From CAYVZZ01 sp964456185 (lineage in GTDB: Bacteria; Pseudomonadota; Gammaproteobacteria; Pseudomonadales; Alcanivoracaceae): 11,114 nt of DNA. The position numbers and the translations under genes are program-made. The stretch is from assembly GCA_964456185.1 (NCBI GenBank), contig CAYVZZ010000070.1, positions 1-11,114 on the forward strand, given 5' to 3'. Shown here piece by piece: positions 1 through 6,673 of this stretch; the stretch's first letter is position 1; every line of letters begins with the position of its first letter. The notes under the pieces were generated by a model. It searched no databases, had not been told where the DNA came from, and was given only the letters and a program-made list of their open reading frames with translations.

Positions 1-2
1 GC

Positions 3-551
3 TTCCAACGGAAAACTCATTTGCACATCGGCACCACTCACTTGCTCACCTGCAAACCAGTCTTGGTTACTCAGGTGCGATTCGATCAACGCCAACTGTT
101 TATCCACCGCCGGACGAATAAAGCTTTTTTCCACCGAGCTGGCAATTTTCCGGGCAATAGGTTTGGCAAAGAAAGGCATACGCGTTTGCTTGATGGTCAT
201 AAAGACTTTGCTCAACACCAGCATGGGCATCATGGAGCCTTCGGCGAAGTGCATCCAAAAGCTGTAGTCACGCCCCGCTGCCGATAACGCATCTTGCGGT
301 TGCCATGCCTTTTCTTTGTCGAAACGTGCCAGTAAATAGTCGATAATAGCGCCTGATTCCATCAACAAGTCACCGTCCACTTCCAGCACCGGCGAGGTGC
401 CTAGCGGGGTGAGGTCTTTCAGCGCTTTGGGCGCCATTTGGGTTTTCGGATCACGTTCATAGCGAATTAGTTGGTAATCGACGCCTAGCTCTTCGAGCAA
501 CCAAAGGATGCGTTGTGAACGGGAGTCGGCAAGGTGGTGAAGGGTCAGCAT
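3..551 (-). CDS. Glutathione S-transferase family protein (3' end outside window)
   Basis: A minus-strand frame is open from an ATG at 551 to the window edge, giving 183 residues without a stop. Family members are about 210-230 residues, so some 30-45 C-terminal residues are probably missing. The N-terminal thioredoxin-like domain (about 1-80) begins MLTLHHLADSRSQRILWLLE. It has the cis-proline in TSPVLE (P54) and the glutathione-contacting ES pair (E65, S66) in MESGAIIDYL. The helical C-terminal domain follows, with the folding N-cap motif SGAD (172-175). Enzymes of this family conjugate or reduce electrophiles with glutathione in the cytoplasm; the substrate cannot be read from sequence. 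A Serine near S10-S12 is the likely glutathione-activating residue, by inference. An AGGA ribosome site (plus-strand 561-564) lies 9 bases before the start. It is transcribed divergently from the efflux operon. Confidence 0.93.
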   Translation of the reverse strand, partial: MLTLHHLADSRSQRILWLLEELGVDYQLIRYERDPKTQMAPKALKDLTPLGTSPVLEVDGDLLMESGAIIDYLLARFDKEKAWQPQDALSAAGRDYSFWMHFAEGSMMPMLVLSKVFMTIKQTRMPFFAKPIARKIASSVEKSFIRPAVDKQLALIESHLSNQDWFAGEQVSGADVQMSFPLE

Positions 552-620
552 AGTGTCTTATCCTTGAGTAGGTGATGGGGTAGCATGGACAGGTTAGAGC
601 ATAAGCAGCAAGAGGACAAA
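552..620. promoter_or_regulatory. Divergent intergenic region between GST gene and efflux operon
   Basis: These 69 bases separate two divergent starts, so the promoters of both the GST gene and the six-gene operon should lie here or inside the flanking coding ends. I can see the ribosome sites (AGGA at 561-564 for the minus strand, AGAGGA at 611-616 for the plus strand). I found no convincing -35/-10 pair with proper spacing: TTGAGT at 564-569 has no good -10 partner 16-18 bases downstream. No clear operator palindrome is visible. The regulatory role is inferred from gene orientation only. Confidence 0.45.
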
Positions 621-1541
621 ATGACCCAACGCGTAACCATTCTGGGCAGCGGCGGTATCGCCGGTTTATATGGCGCTTTGTTACATCGAGCCGGTTGGTC
701 AATAGACATGGTGGCGCGCAGTGACTGGCAGGTGATTCGGGACAAGGGACTGACAGTAAACAGCCTGCTTGGTGACCTGTCGTTTCGACCAAAAGCCGTA
801 TATGCCTCGGTGGACGAGGCCGCCCAACAGGGAGCGGCAGATTGGTTGCTTTTGGCTGTAAAAATATTGCCCGAAGTGGATCTGGCCTCGCAGATCAAAC
901 CATTAGTCGGTCCGAATACCACCATCGTATTAATTGCGAATGGCATTGATATAGAAACGCCTTTGGTGGAGGCTTTTCCCCGCAATTCGTTGGTCAGCTG
1001 CGTGACTTATGTCGGCACGAGTCGCAGCCAGCCGGGCGTTATCGAACACGAATCGGCGGCTCGTTTATTTGCCGGCAATTACCCTCAAGGTGCCGATGCC
1101 CATTGCACGACGTGGGTGGAGGCGTTAACGCAAGCGGGAAGTAGGGCAAAGATGACCGACAATATTCAGCGCGAACGCTGGACGAAGAGCGTGTGGAACG
1201 CCAGCTTTAATCCGTTGTCTGTAGTAACGAACGGGGCAGATACCGACACCATGCTGGGCACTCCCGAAGCAGAGGGGTTGGTGCGCGCGGTGATGGAAGA
1301 AGTGGTGACGACCGCAGCGGCCGATGGTCACTCACTGGACAGCAGCGTCATCGAGAGCAATTTGGCGCATACGCGCAAGATGTCGCATTATCGCACCAGC
1401 ATGGCGCTGGACTACCTCAACGGACGTGCTCTGGAGCTGGATGCCATTGTGGGTCGTATCGTGGCCATTGCCGATGGTCACGGTGTCGCCATTCCCCATT
1501 TGCGAACGATTTATGACATTCTGCGCATGCGCGCAGAGTAA
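621..1541 (+). CDS. 2-dehydropantoate 2-reductase family protein (PanE/ApbA-like)
   Basis: The 306-residue product has the usual family length. The N-terminal Rossmann domain starts with the nucleotide-binding loop ILGSGGIAGLYG (7-18). Next come LLLAVK (K81) and the ANG motif (N108), where many relatives have QNG. The C-terminal domain carries K189 in WTKSVWNASFNPLS, matching the catalytic lysine helix with conserved N193 and N197, and then S260 and E272 in the DYLNGRALELD segment that contacts substrate in PanE. PanE reduces ketopantoate to pantoate with NADPH in pantothenate/CoA synthesis. Many paralogues act on other 2-oxo acids, so the substrate here is uncertain. I chose ATG 621 rather than the in-frame ATG 585: AGAGGA lies 4 bases upstream and the protein then begins right before the Rossmann strand. 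It is the first gene of the apparent operon; the next gene starts 17 bases on. Confidence 0.9.
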   Translation: MTQRVTILGSGGIAGLYGALLHRAGWSIDMVARSDWQVIRDKGLTVNSLLGDLSFRPKAVYASVDEAAQQGAADWLLLAVKILPEVDLASQIKPLVGPNTTIVLIANGIDIETPLVEAFPRNSLVSCVTYVGTSRSQPGVIEHESAARLFAGNYPQGADAHCTTWVEALTQAGSRAKMTDNIQRERWTKSVWNASFNPLSVVTNGADTDTMLGTPEAEGLVRAVMEEVVTTAAADGHSLDSSVIESNLAHTRKMSHYRTSMALDYLNGRALELDAIVGRIVAIADGHGVAIPHLRTIYDILRMRAE

Positions 1542-1558
1542 ACAACAGGATATGCAAT

Positions 1559-2350
1559 ATGATGATTCGCATTGTGGTTATGGTGGCCATGTTATTGTCT
1601 CTGGTCGCTTGTCAGTCGGCACCTCAGCAGCCAGTAGCCCACCATAAGGCGGACCAGCCACTTGCCGCGCAGCAAGACATTACTAATGTGCCCGCCTATC
1701 GGGTCGCGATCTATTATCCTGCACTGAAAGCGGGGGAAACCGGCCTGAGGCAATGGTTAAAAAACCAAGGCAATCAGGCCAAATCTGCGTTCATTGAAGC
1801 CGCTCAGGAAACTGCCGATTTGCCCGTTAATCAGGACAGGCAACAGGTGTTGGAAATTCACTATCGTGTGGTGTCGCGTGCTGGTCACTTGGTGAGCTTG
1901 GTAGAAAGCGGCTATAGCGATACGGGTGGTGCTCATCCGCTGCCGATTGATGTTGGCATGGTCTACGACACCCGGCGCAATCTGCCCGTGACGTTGCATG
2001 AACTGTTTGGCGAGCAGCTCCATCAGGCGCTGGCGGTTATTTCAAAAAACGTTAGAGCGCCACTGGCTAAACACTTACTACAACAAACGCAAGGAACAAG
2101 CAGCGACTCGGCCGCTCGCCCCCAGCTTGATGACAATATGCAGCAGATGCTGATAGCGGGCACCCGCCCAAAAGCCGATAATTTCGCCAGCTTTACGGTG
2201 CTAACCCAAGGCCAGCGAGCCACCGGCTTACAGTTTCGTTTTTCCGTTTATCAGGTCGCGCCCTATGTGTTCGGTGAACAGCAGGCCGACATGAGTGCCG
2301 ACCTATTTCGCGCCTACCTGACAGCGCCCTATGACAAGGTATTTCAGTGA
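1559..2350 (+). CDS. DUF3298 (RsiV-like) domain lipoprotein
   Basis: The 263-residue product begins with a short hydrophobic signal ending in the lipobox LVAC (C18). The residue after the cysteine is Q, not D, which predicts sorting to the outer membrane. Residues about 45-115 resemble the DUF4163-type half (VAIYYPALKAG). Residues about 118-255 match the DUF3298 pattern: GYSDTGGAHP (118-127), the LFGEQ segment (149-153) and a C-terminal YQVAPYVFGEQ (231-241). DUF3298 forms the extracytoplasmic part of the Bacillus anti-sigma factor RsiV, which binds lysozyme. In Gram-negative lipoproteins of this type the role is unknown. AGGA at 1547-1550 precedes the start by 8 bases; ATG 1562 is an alternative start. 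The TGA stop overlaps the GTG start of mdtA by 4 bases, so the two are probably translated together. A role in sensing envelope stress or assisting the pump is inference. Confidence 0.85.
   Translation: MMIRIVVMVAMLLSLVACQSAPQQPVAHHKADQPLAAQQDITNVPAYRVAIYYPALKAGETGLRQWLKNQGNQAKSAFIEAAQETADLPVNQDRQQVLEIHYRVVSRAGHLVSLVESGYSDTGGAHPLPIDVGMVYDTRRNLPVTLHELFGEQLHQALAVISKNVRAPLAKHLLQQTQGTSSDSAARPQLDDNMQQMLIAGTRPKADNFASFTVLTQGQRATGLQFRFSVYQVAPYVFGEQQADMSADLFRAYLTAPYDKVFQ
2347..2350 (+). other. GTGA stop/start overlap, lipoprotein to mdtA
   Basis: The four bases GTGA contain the GTG start of mdtA and the TGA stop of the lipoprotein. This arrangement usually means translational coupling by terminating ribosomes. 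No strong Shine-Dalgarno lies just upstream (sequence before it is ATGACAAGGTATTTCA, with only a weak AAGG at 2336-2339), which supports reliance on coupling. Confidence 0.8.
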
Positions 2351-3580
2351 ATCAGACATCTTCTCACTCCTCATCGCGCAAGCCACTCCTGTGGCTTTTA
2401 TTGTTGTGTGTACTGGCCGCTGTGGTGGTGTGGTGGTTGTGGCCAACAGATCCGCCGCCAAAAAGCGGCTGGTGGGATCGTGTGCCAATCGTCAAAGTAG
2501 CCACCGCCACCCAGGCCGACGTGCCGGTGCTGCACACCGCCTTGGGCACCGTGAAAGCCAATCAGGTGGTCACGGTGACCAGTCGTGTGGAAGGGCAATT
2601 GGAAGCGGTGTATTTCCGTGAAGGGCAATATGTGGAAAAGGGCGACAAGCTGGCGCAAATCGATGCGCGGGCGTTCAAGGCGACTTTGGCACAATACCAA
2701 GCCAATTTGGCACGTGATAAAGCCCTGCTGAAAAACGCCAAACAGCAATTGCAGCGTAACCGCAAATTAAGCCAGCGTGGTCTCTTGTCTCAACAACAGT
2801 TGGATACCTTGCAAAGCCAGGTGGCGCAATATGCCGCCAGCGTGAAGGCCGACCAGGCACAAATTGACGCGGCGCAGCTCAAGCTGGATTACGCCACCAT
2901 TACCGCACCGATTAGCGGCTACACCGGCTTGCGTTTGATTGATGTCGGTAATTTGGTGACGTCGGGCAACAATCAACTGGTGACAATCACGCAAACGCAA
3001 CCGGCGGCAGTGTTGTTTAGTCTGCCGCAGGCCGATATCGATCAGGTAGTGCCCGCGTTGCGTCAGGGTCAGACCATNNNNNNNNNNCGGCCAGCCCCTG
3101 CCCCTCGCGGCCAATCCTCCGCCGAACGGCACCACACTCGCCCAGGGGCAGCTGAAATTTGCCAGTAATCGTATCGACATCGCCACCGGCAGCGTGCAGC
3201 TGAAAGCGCTGTTTCCCAATACCGAGAATCGCCTGTATCCCAATCAATCGGTGCGCGTGAGTCTAAAAACCCGCGTGCTGAATAATGCCGTAGTGATTCC
3301 CCAGCGGGGCGTGCAATTGAGCGATGCCGGCAGCTATGTATGGAAATTATATCGCGAAGAAAAAGACGGCAACCGCGTGACCAAAGTGGCTAAGGTCAAC
3401 ATCCAGACGGGTGTGGATTATCAGAACAAGGTGGTCGTCACGCAGGGGCTACAGGCGGGTGACCGCTTCGTGGTGCTCGGTTCCGACCATCTGCGCGACG
3501 GCAGCAAAATTCAAGTGGGTGAGACGCCAAGCGAGCAGCCGCCTGTCACCCAAGCCGATTCAACGCAAACCGAGCAATAG
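2347..3580 (+). CDS. mdtA: MdtA-like RND efflux periplasmic adaptor (interrupted by an N gap)
   Basis: This membrane-fusion protein links the inner-membrane RND pump to an outer-membrane channel. Residues 14-32 form a single N-terminal membrane anchor followed by a Trp-rich stretch (W29, W30, W32, W42, W43). No lipobox is present (the C21 context is LLLC). Next come the first lipoyl half (VEGQLEAVYFREGQYVEKGD), a coiled-coil hairpin rich in Q, A and L (about 120-180), the second lipoyl half (TITAPISGYTGLRLIDVGN), the beta-barrel and the membrane-proximal domain ending at TAG 3578-3580. Ten N (3078-3087) fall in the beta-barrel. After them the correct frame resumes at 3089 with GQPLPLAANPPPNGTTLAQG and then RIDIATGSVQLKALF, the expected MdtA sequence. 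The frames join if the missing length is a multiple of three. Known sequence gives about 407 residues; E. coli MdtA has about 415. The GTG start overlaps the lipoprotein stop. Confidence 0.93.
3078..3087. other. Assembly gap (10 N) inside mdtA
   Basis: A run of exactly ten undetermined bases. Upstream the mdtA frame has codons starting at 3073 and 3076. Downstream the matching MdtA reading uses codons starting at 3089. These frames differ by one if ten is taken literally, so the true length is not ten but a multiple of three. Recalled comparison with E. coli MdtA around AGKPLVVEAWDR suggests about 6-7 codons are missing, which is an estimate. The right flank is GC-rich, with GGCC at both ends of a C-rich stretch (3089-3112), and that may explain the sequencing failure. 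Confidence 0.95.
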
Positions 3581-3592
3581 GAGCGCTGGCCG

Positions 3593-6500
3593 ATGAACCC
3601 TTCGCGGCTATTCATCCTGCGGCCGGTAGCCACTGTCTTGCTGATGGTGGCCTTGCTGGGCGCCGGCCTGTTTGCCTATCGCACGTTGCCGGTAGCGGCC
3701 TTGCCCACGGTGGACTACCCTACCATTCAGGTCACCACCCAATACCCGGGTGCCGCGCCGGATGTCATGGCCGATGCCGTGACATCGCCCTTGGAGCGTA
3801 CCCTGGGGCGCATGGCCGGGTTGGAGCAGATGTATTCGGTCAGCTCTTATGGCCACTCGGTGATTACGCTGCGTTTTGCGCTGGACCTGCCCTTGAGTGT
3901 GGCGGTACAGGAGGTACAAGAAGCGATTAATGGTGCGACTCGGCTGTTGCCCCGTGATTTGCCGAGCCTGCCTACCTTCCACAAGGTGAATCCGGCCGAT
4001 AGCCCTGTGCTGATTTTAGTGGCACATTCCGATCAGTTGCCGTTGACCAAAGTGCAGGACTTGGTGAGCACGCGCGTGGCCTTGAAGCTGTCGCAAGTTA
4101 GCGGTGTCGGTTTGGTGACTCTGGCCGGTGGCCATGAAGCAGCCATTCGCATTAACGCCAATCCCTTGCTGCTCGCGGCACACGGCTTGACGTTGCAAGA
4201 TGTCATCAACACCGTTAACGCCAACAACGTCATCGGAGCCAAAGGCGGTTTTGACGGCGAGCATCGCTCGCTGATGCTGGATGCCAACGGCCAGTTGCGC
4301 GACCCAGCGGCCTATGCCGATCTGGTGCTTAAATATGAAAACGGAACCGCGCTGCGTTTGGGACAGGTAGCCAGCATTAATCGAGCGCCGGAAAATCGAT
4401 ACCAGTTAGCTACGGCCAATGGTAAACCGGCGATTTTGATTGAGGTGCGCCGTCAGCCGGGTGCCAATGTTATTCAGCTGGCGAAGCAAATCAAACAACA
4501 GCTGCCGCAACTGCGCGACGGTCTGCCCGCCTCGGTGCAGATCGATGTGTTATCGGATTTAACCACCACCATCCGTGCCTCGGTGGACGACGTGCAATTT
4601 GAGCTGATGTTGTCCATCGCGCTGGTGATCATGGTGACTTTCCTGTTCCTGCGCAGCGCCACTGCCACGCTGATTCCTGCCTTGGCGGTGCCCTTGTCGC
4701 TCATCGCCACCTTTGTGGTGATGTATTTTTGCGGCTTTAGTATCGACAACATGTCGCTCATGGCGCTGACTATCGCCACTGGTTTCGTGATTGATGACGC
4801 CATTGTTGTGGTAGAAAATATCAGCCGCCATTTGGAAAACGGTAAGTCTCGCCTGCAAGCCGCGTTGGATGGCAGCCGTGAAATCGCCTTTACCATCTTG
4901 TCGCTGACCTTTTCGCTGGTGGCGGTGTTGATTCCGCTATTGTTTATGCAAGATGTGGTCGGCCGATTGTTCCAAGAATTTGCCATTACGCTGGCCGCCG
5001 CCATTATGGTGTCGATGGTGGTGTCGCTTACCTTGACGCCAATGCTGTCGGCGCGCCTGTTGCGTCATGCCACGGCTGCCAACCAAAATCGCTTCCAGCG
5101 TTGGGGCGAAGCGCAATTTAACCGCTTGGTGGCGTTATATGGCCGTAGTTTGAACTGGGTGCTCGACCGCCAAAAGCTGATGGCTTGTGTTGTTGCAGGC
5201 ACTTTTCTGTTGACCGGTTTCTTGTATTGGGTGGTGCCAAAAGGCTTCTTCCCGCCACAGGATAATGGTTTGATTGAAGGCAAAATCGTTGCCGCTGATG
5301 GCACTTCCTTTGCGCAGATGCGCGAGCTGCAAGCACAGGTGGTCAAGCTGCTCAAAGCGGATCCGGCGGTGAAAGAGGTGGCCGCCGTGATTGGCATTGA
5401 CCGCATCAACTCGACGCTTAACCAAGGGCATCTGCAAGTGGTGCTCAAACCTTGGGGCGAAAGGCAGGCGTCATCCAGCGCCATAACGCAACGCTTGCGT
5501 CAAGCCACAGACCAGATACCGGGCGTAGCAGTGTATTTACAGCCTGGCCAGAATCTGTCGGTCGACAGCCGTCAAGCCGCCGGGCGTTACCAATTTACCC
5601 TCAGTAACCTGGATCGCGAGCAACTACTGCAGCAAGTACCCGAGTTGGTCACGTACCTGCAACAAGCCCCAGCCATTGCTCGTATTGTCGCCGATGTGTA
5701 CAACCACGGCGTTCGGCTGCACCTGCAACTCAATCGCGCCCTGGCGGCGCGCTATGGTATTACCGCCGCCGACGTGGACGATGCCTTATACAGCGCTTTT
5801 GGCCAGCGTTTTGTGTCTACCATTTTTACTCAGGCCAACCAGTATCGCGTGGTGCTACAGGTGCCCGCTAAATACCAACAAGGCGCGGAAGGCCTGCAGC
5901 ACATTTACCTGAAAAGCGACACAGGCAGCATGGTGCCGCTGTTATCTATCGCCACCCTGAGTAAGCAACCGGCTGCTTTGCAGAAAGTGCGTTTGGATCA
6001 GCTCCCCACGGTTAATTTGTCATTTGATGTGGCCGCAGGGTATTCACTGGAAGAAGCGCAACAGGCCATTTCCCAGGGGCTGCAGGCAGTTGATCCACAA
6101 GGCGAGTTGCGCATGGCATATCAGGGTGCGGCCGCCGCCTTCCAACGCGCCACGGGCAATACACTCTGGCTGATACTGGCTGCCCTGCTGACCATGTATG
6201 TGGTGCTGGGCGTGCTATATGAAAGCTTCATTCACCCCTTGACGATTCTCTCTACCTTGCCGCCCGCCGCCATCGGCGCACTTTTGGCGCTGGTAATGAG
6301 TGGCACCCATTTCACCTTGTTTGCCCTGATTGGCGTGATTTTGCTGATCGGCATCGTCAAGAAAAACGGTATTCTCATGGTCGATTTTGCCCTGCAAGCC
6401 AGACGCGACGGCATGAGTGCCCGCGACGCCGTACACCAAGCCTGCCTGCTGCGCTTGCGGCCAATTCTCATGACCACCTTTGCCGCCATGCTTGGCGCCG

Positions 6501-6673
6501 TGCCCCTAATGCTCGCTGGCGGTACCGGTGCCGCCCTGCGCCAGCCCTTGGGGCTGGTTATCGTCGGCGGCCTGTTACTCAGCCAGTTGCTTACCCTCTA
6601 CACTACGCCGGTGGTTTATCTTTGGTTCGAGAGGTTGTCCACGCGCTTGCAACACCACGGAGAGCAGGCGTGA
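3593..6673 (+). CDS. mdtB: MdtB-like RND multidrug efflux permease subunit
   Basis: The 1026-residue product is a full-length RND transporter, close to E. coli MdtB (1040) but without its short N-terminal extension. It begins MNPSRLFILRPVATVLLMVA. The family layout is complete: TM1 at about 10-29, a large periplasmic porter/docking loop, TM2-6 at about 335-485, TM7 near 525-545, a second periplasmic loop, and TM8-12 from about 857 to 1010. Proton-relay residues are present: D401 and D402 in TM4 (FVIDDAIVVVENI) and K924 in TM10 (IVKKNGILMVDF). MdtB-specific features include VDYPTIQVTTQYPGA, KVNPAD and the stretch SAFGQRFVSTIFTQANQYRV. In E. coli MdtB assembles with MdtC as a B2C heterotrimer that uses the proton gradient to export bile salts and novobiocin; the same assembly here is inferred. 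AGGAG (3579-3583) overlaps the mdtA stop and sits 9 bases before ATG. The 3' end overlaps mdtC. Confidence 0.96.
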   Translation: MNPSRLFILRPVATVLLMVALLGAGLFAYRTLPVAALPTVDYPTIQVTTQYPGAAPDVMADAVTSPLERTLGRMAGLEQMYSVSSYGHSVITLRFALDLPLSVAVQEVQEAINGATRLLPRDLPSLPTFHKVNPADSPVLILVAHSDQLPLTKVQDLVSTRVALKLSQVSGVGLVTLAGGHEAAIRINANPLLLAAHGLTLQDVINTVNANNVIGAKGGFDGEHRSLMLDANGQLRDPAAYADLVLKYENGTALRLGQVASINRAPENRYQLATANGKPAILIEVRRQPGANVIQLAKQIKQQLPQLRDGLPASVQIDVLSDLTTTIRASVDDVQFELMLSIALVIMVTFLFLRSATATLIPALAVPLSLIATFVVMYFCGFSIDNMSLMALTIATGFVIDDAIVVVENISRHLENGKSRLQAALDGSREIAFTILSLTFSLVAVLIPLLFMQDVVGRLFQEFAITLAAAIMVSMVVSLTLTPMLSARLLRHATAANQNRFQRWGEAQFNRLVALYGRSLNWVLDRQKLMACVVAGTFLLTGFLYWVVPKGFFPPQDNGLIEGKIVAADGTSFAQMRELQAQVVKLLKADPAVKEVAAVIGIDRINSTLNQGHLQVVLKPWGERQASSSAITQRLRQATDQIPGVAVYLQPGQNLSVDSRQAAGRYQFTLSNLDREQLLQQVPELVTYLQQAPAIARIVADVYNHGVRLHLQLNRALAARYGITAADVDDALYSAFGQRFVSTIFTQANQYRVVLQVPAKYQQGAEGLQHIYLKSDTGSMVPLLSIATLSKQPAALQKVRLDQLPTVNLSFDVAAGYSLEEAQQAISQGLQAVDPQGELRMAYQGAAAAFQRATGNTLWLILAALLTMYVVLGVLYESFIHPLTILSTLPPAAIGALLALVMSGTHFTLFALIGVILLIGIVKKNGILMVDFALQARRDGMSARDAVHQACLLRLRPILMTTFAAMLGAVPLMLAGGTGAALRQPLGLVIVGGLLLSQLLTLYTTPVVYLWFERLSTRLQHHGEQA
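6670..6673 (+). other. GTGA stop/start overlap, mdtB to mdtC
   Basis: GTGA contains the GTG start of mdtC and the TGA stop of mdtB. A GGAGAG ribosome site (6659-6664) lies 5 bases upstream. The overlap would help couple synthesis of two subunits that must co-assemble. It is the same four-base solution as at the lipoprotein-mdtA junction. Confidence 0.82.

Noticed and set aside
585..620. In-frame upstream ATG at 585 for the reductase gene
   Set aside because: It would add 12 polar residues before the Rossmann strand and has no good ribosome site; ATG 621 has AGAGGA upstream and the usual family N-terminus.
3088..3168. Continuation of the left mdtA frame after the N-run
   Set aside because: It reads RPAPAPRGQSS..., unlike any adaptor; the other frame gives expected MdtA sequence, so this is a gap-length artefact.
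3194..3580. Separate gene starting at ATG 3194
   Set aside because: It is the C-terminal part of mdtA; the frame continues upstream to 3089 with homologous sequence and there is no start signal.
4474..5004. Antisense open frames inside mdtB, mdtC and other genes, up to 176 residues
   Set aside because: They are compositional shadows of strongly supported genes, lack family motifs and have no independent start signals.
6622..6669. N-terminal extension of mdtC from GTG 6622
   Set aside because: The 16 added residues have no family counterpart and overlap the mdtB 3' end; GTG 6670 fits the family and has a ribosome site.
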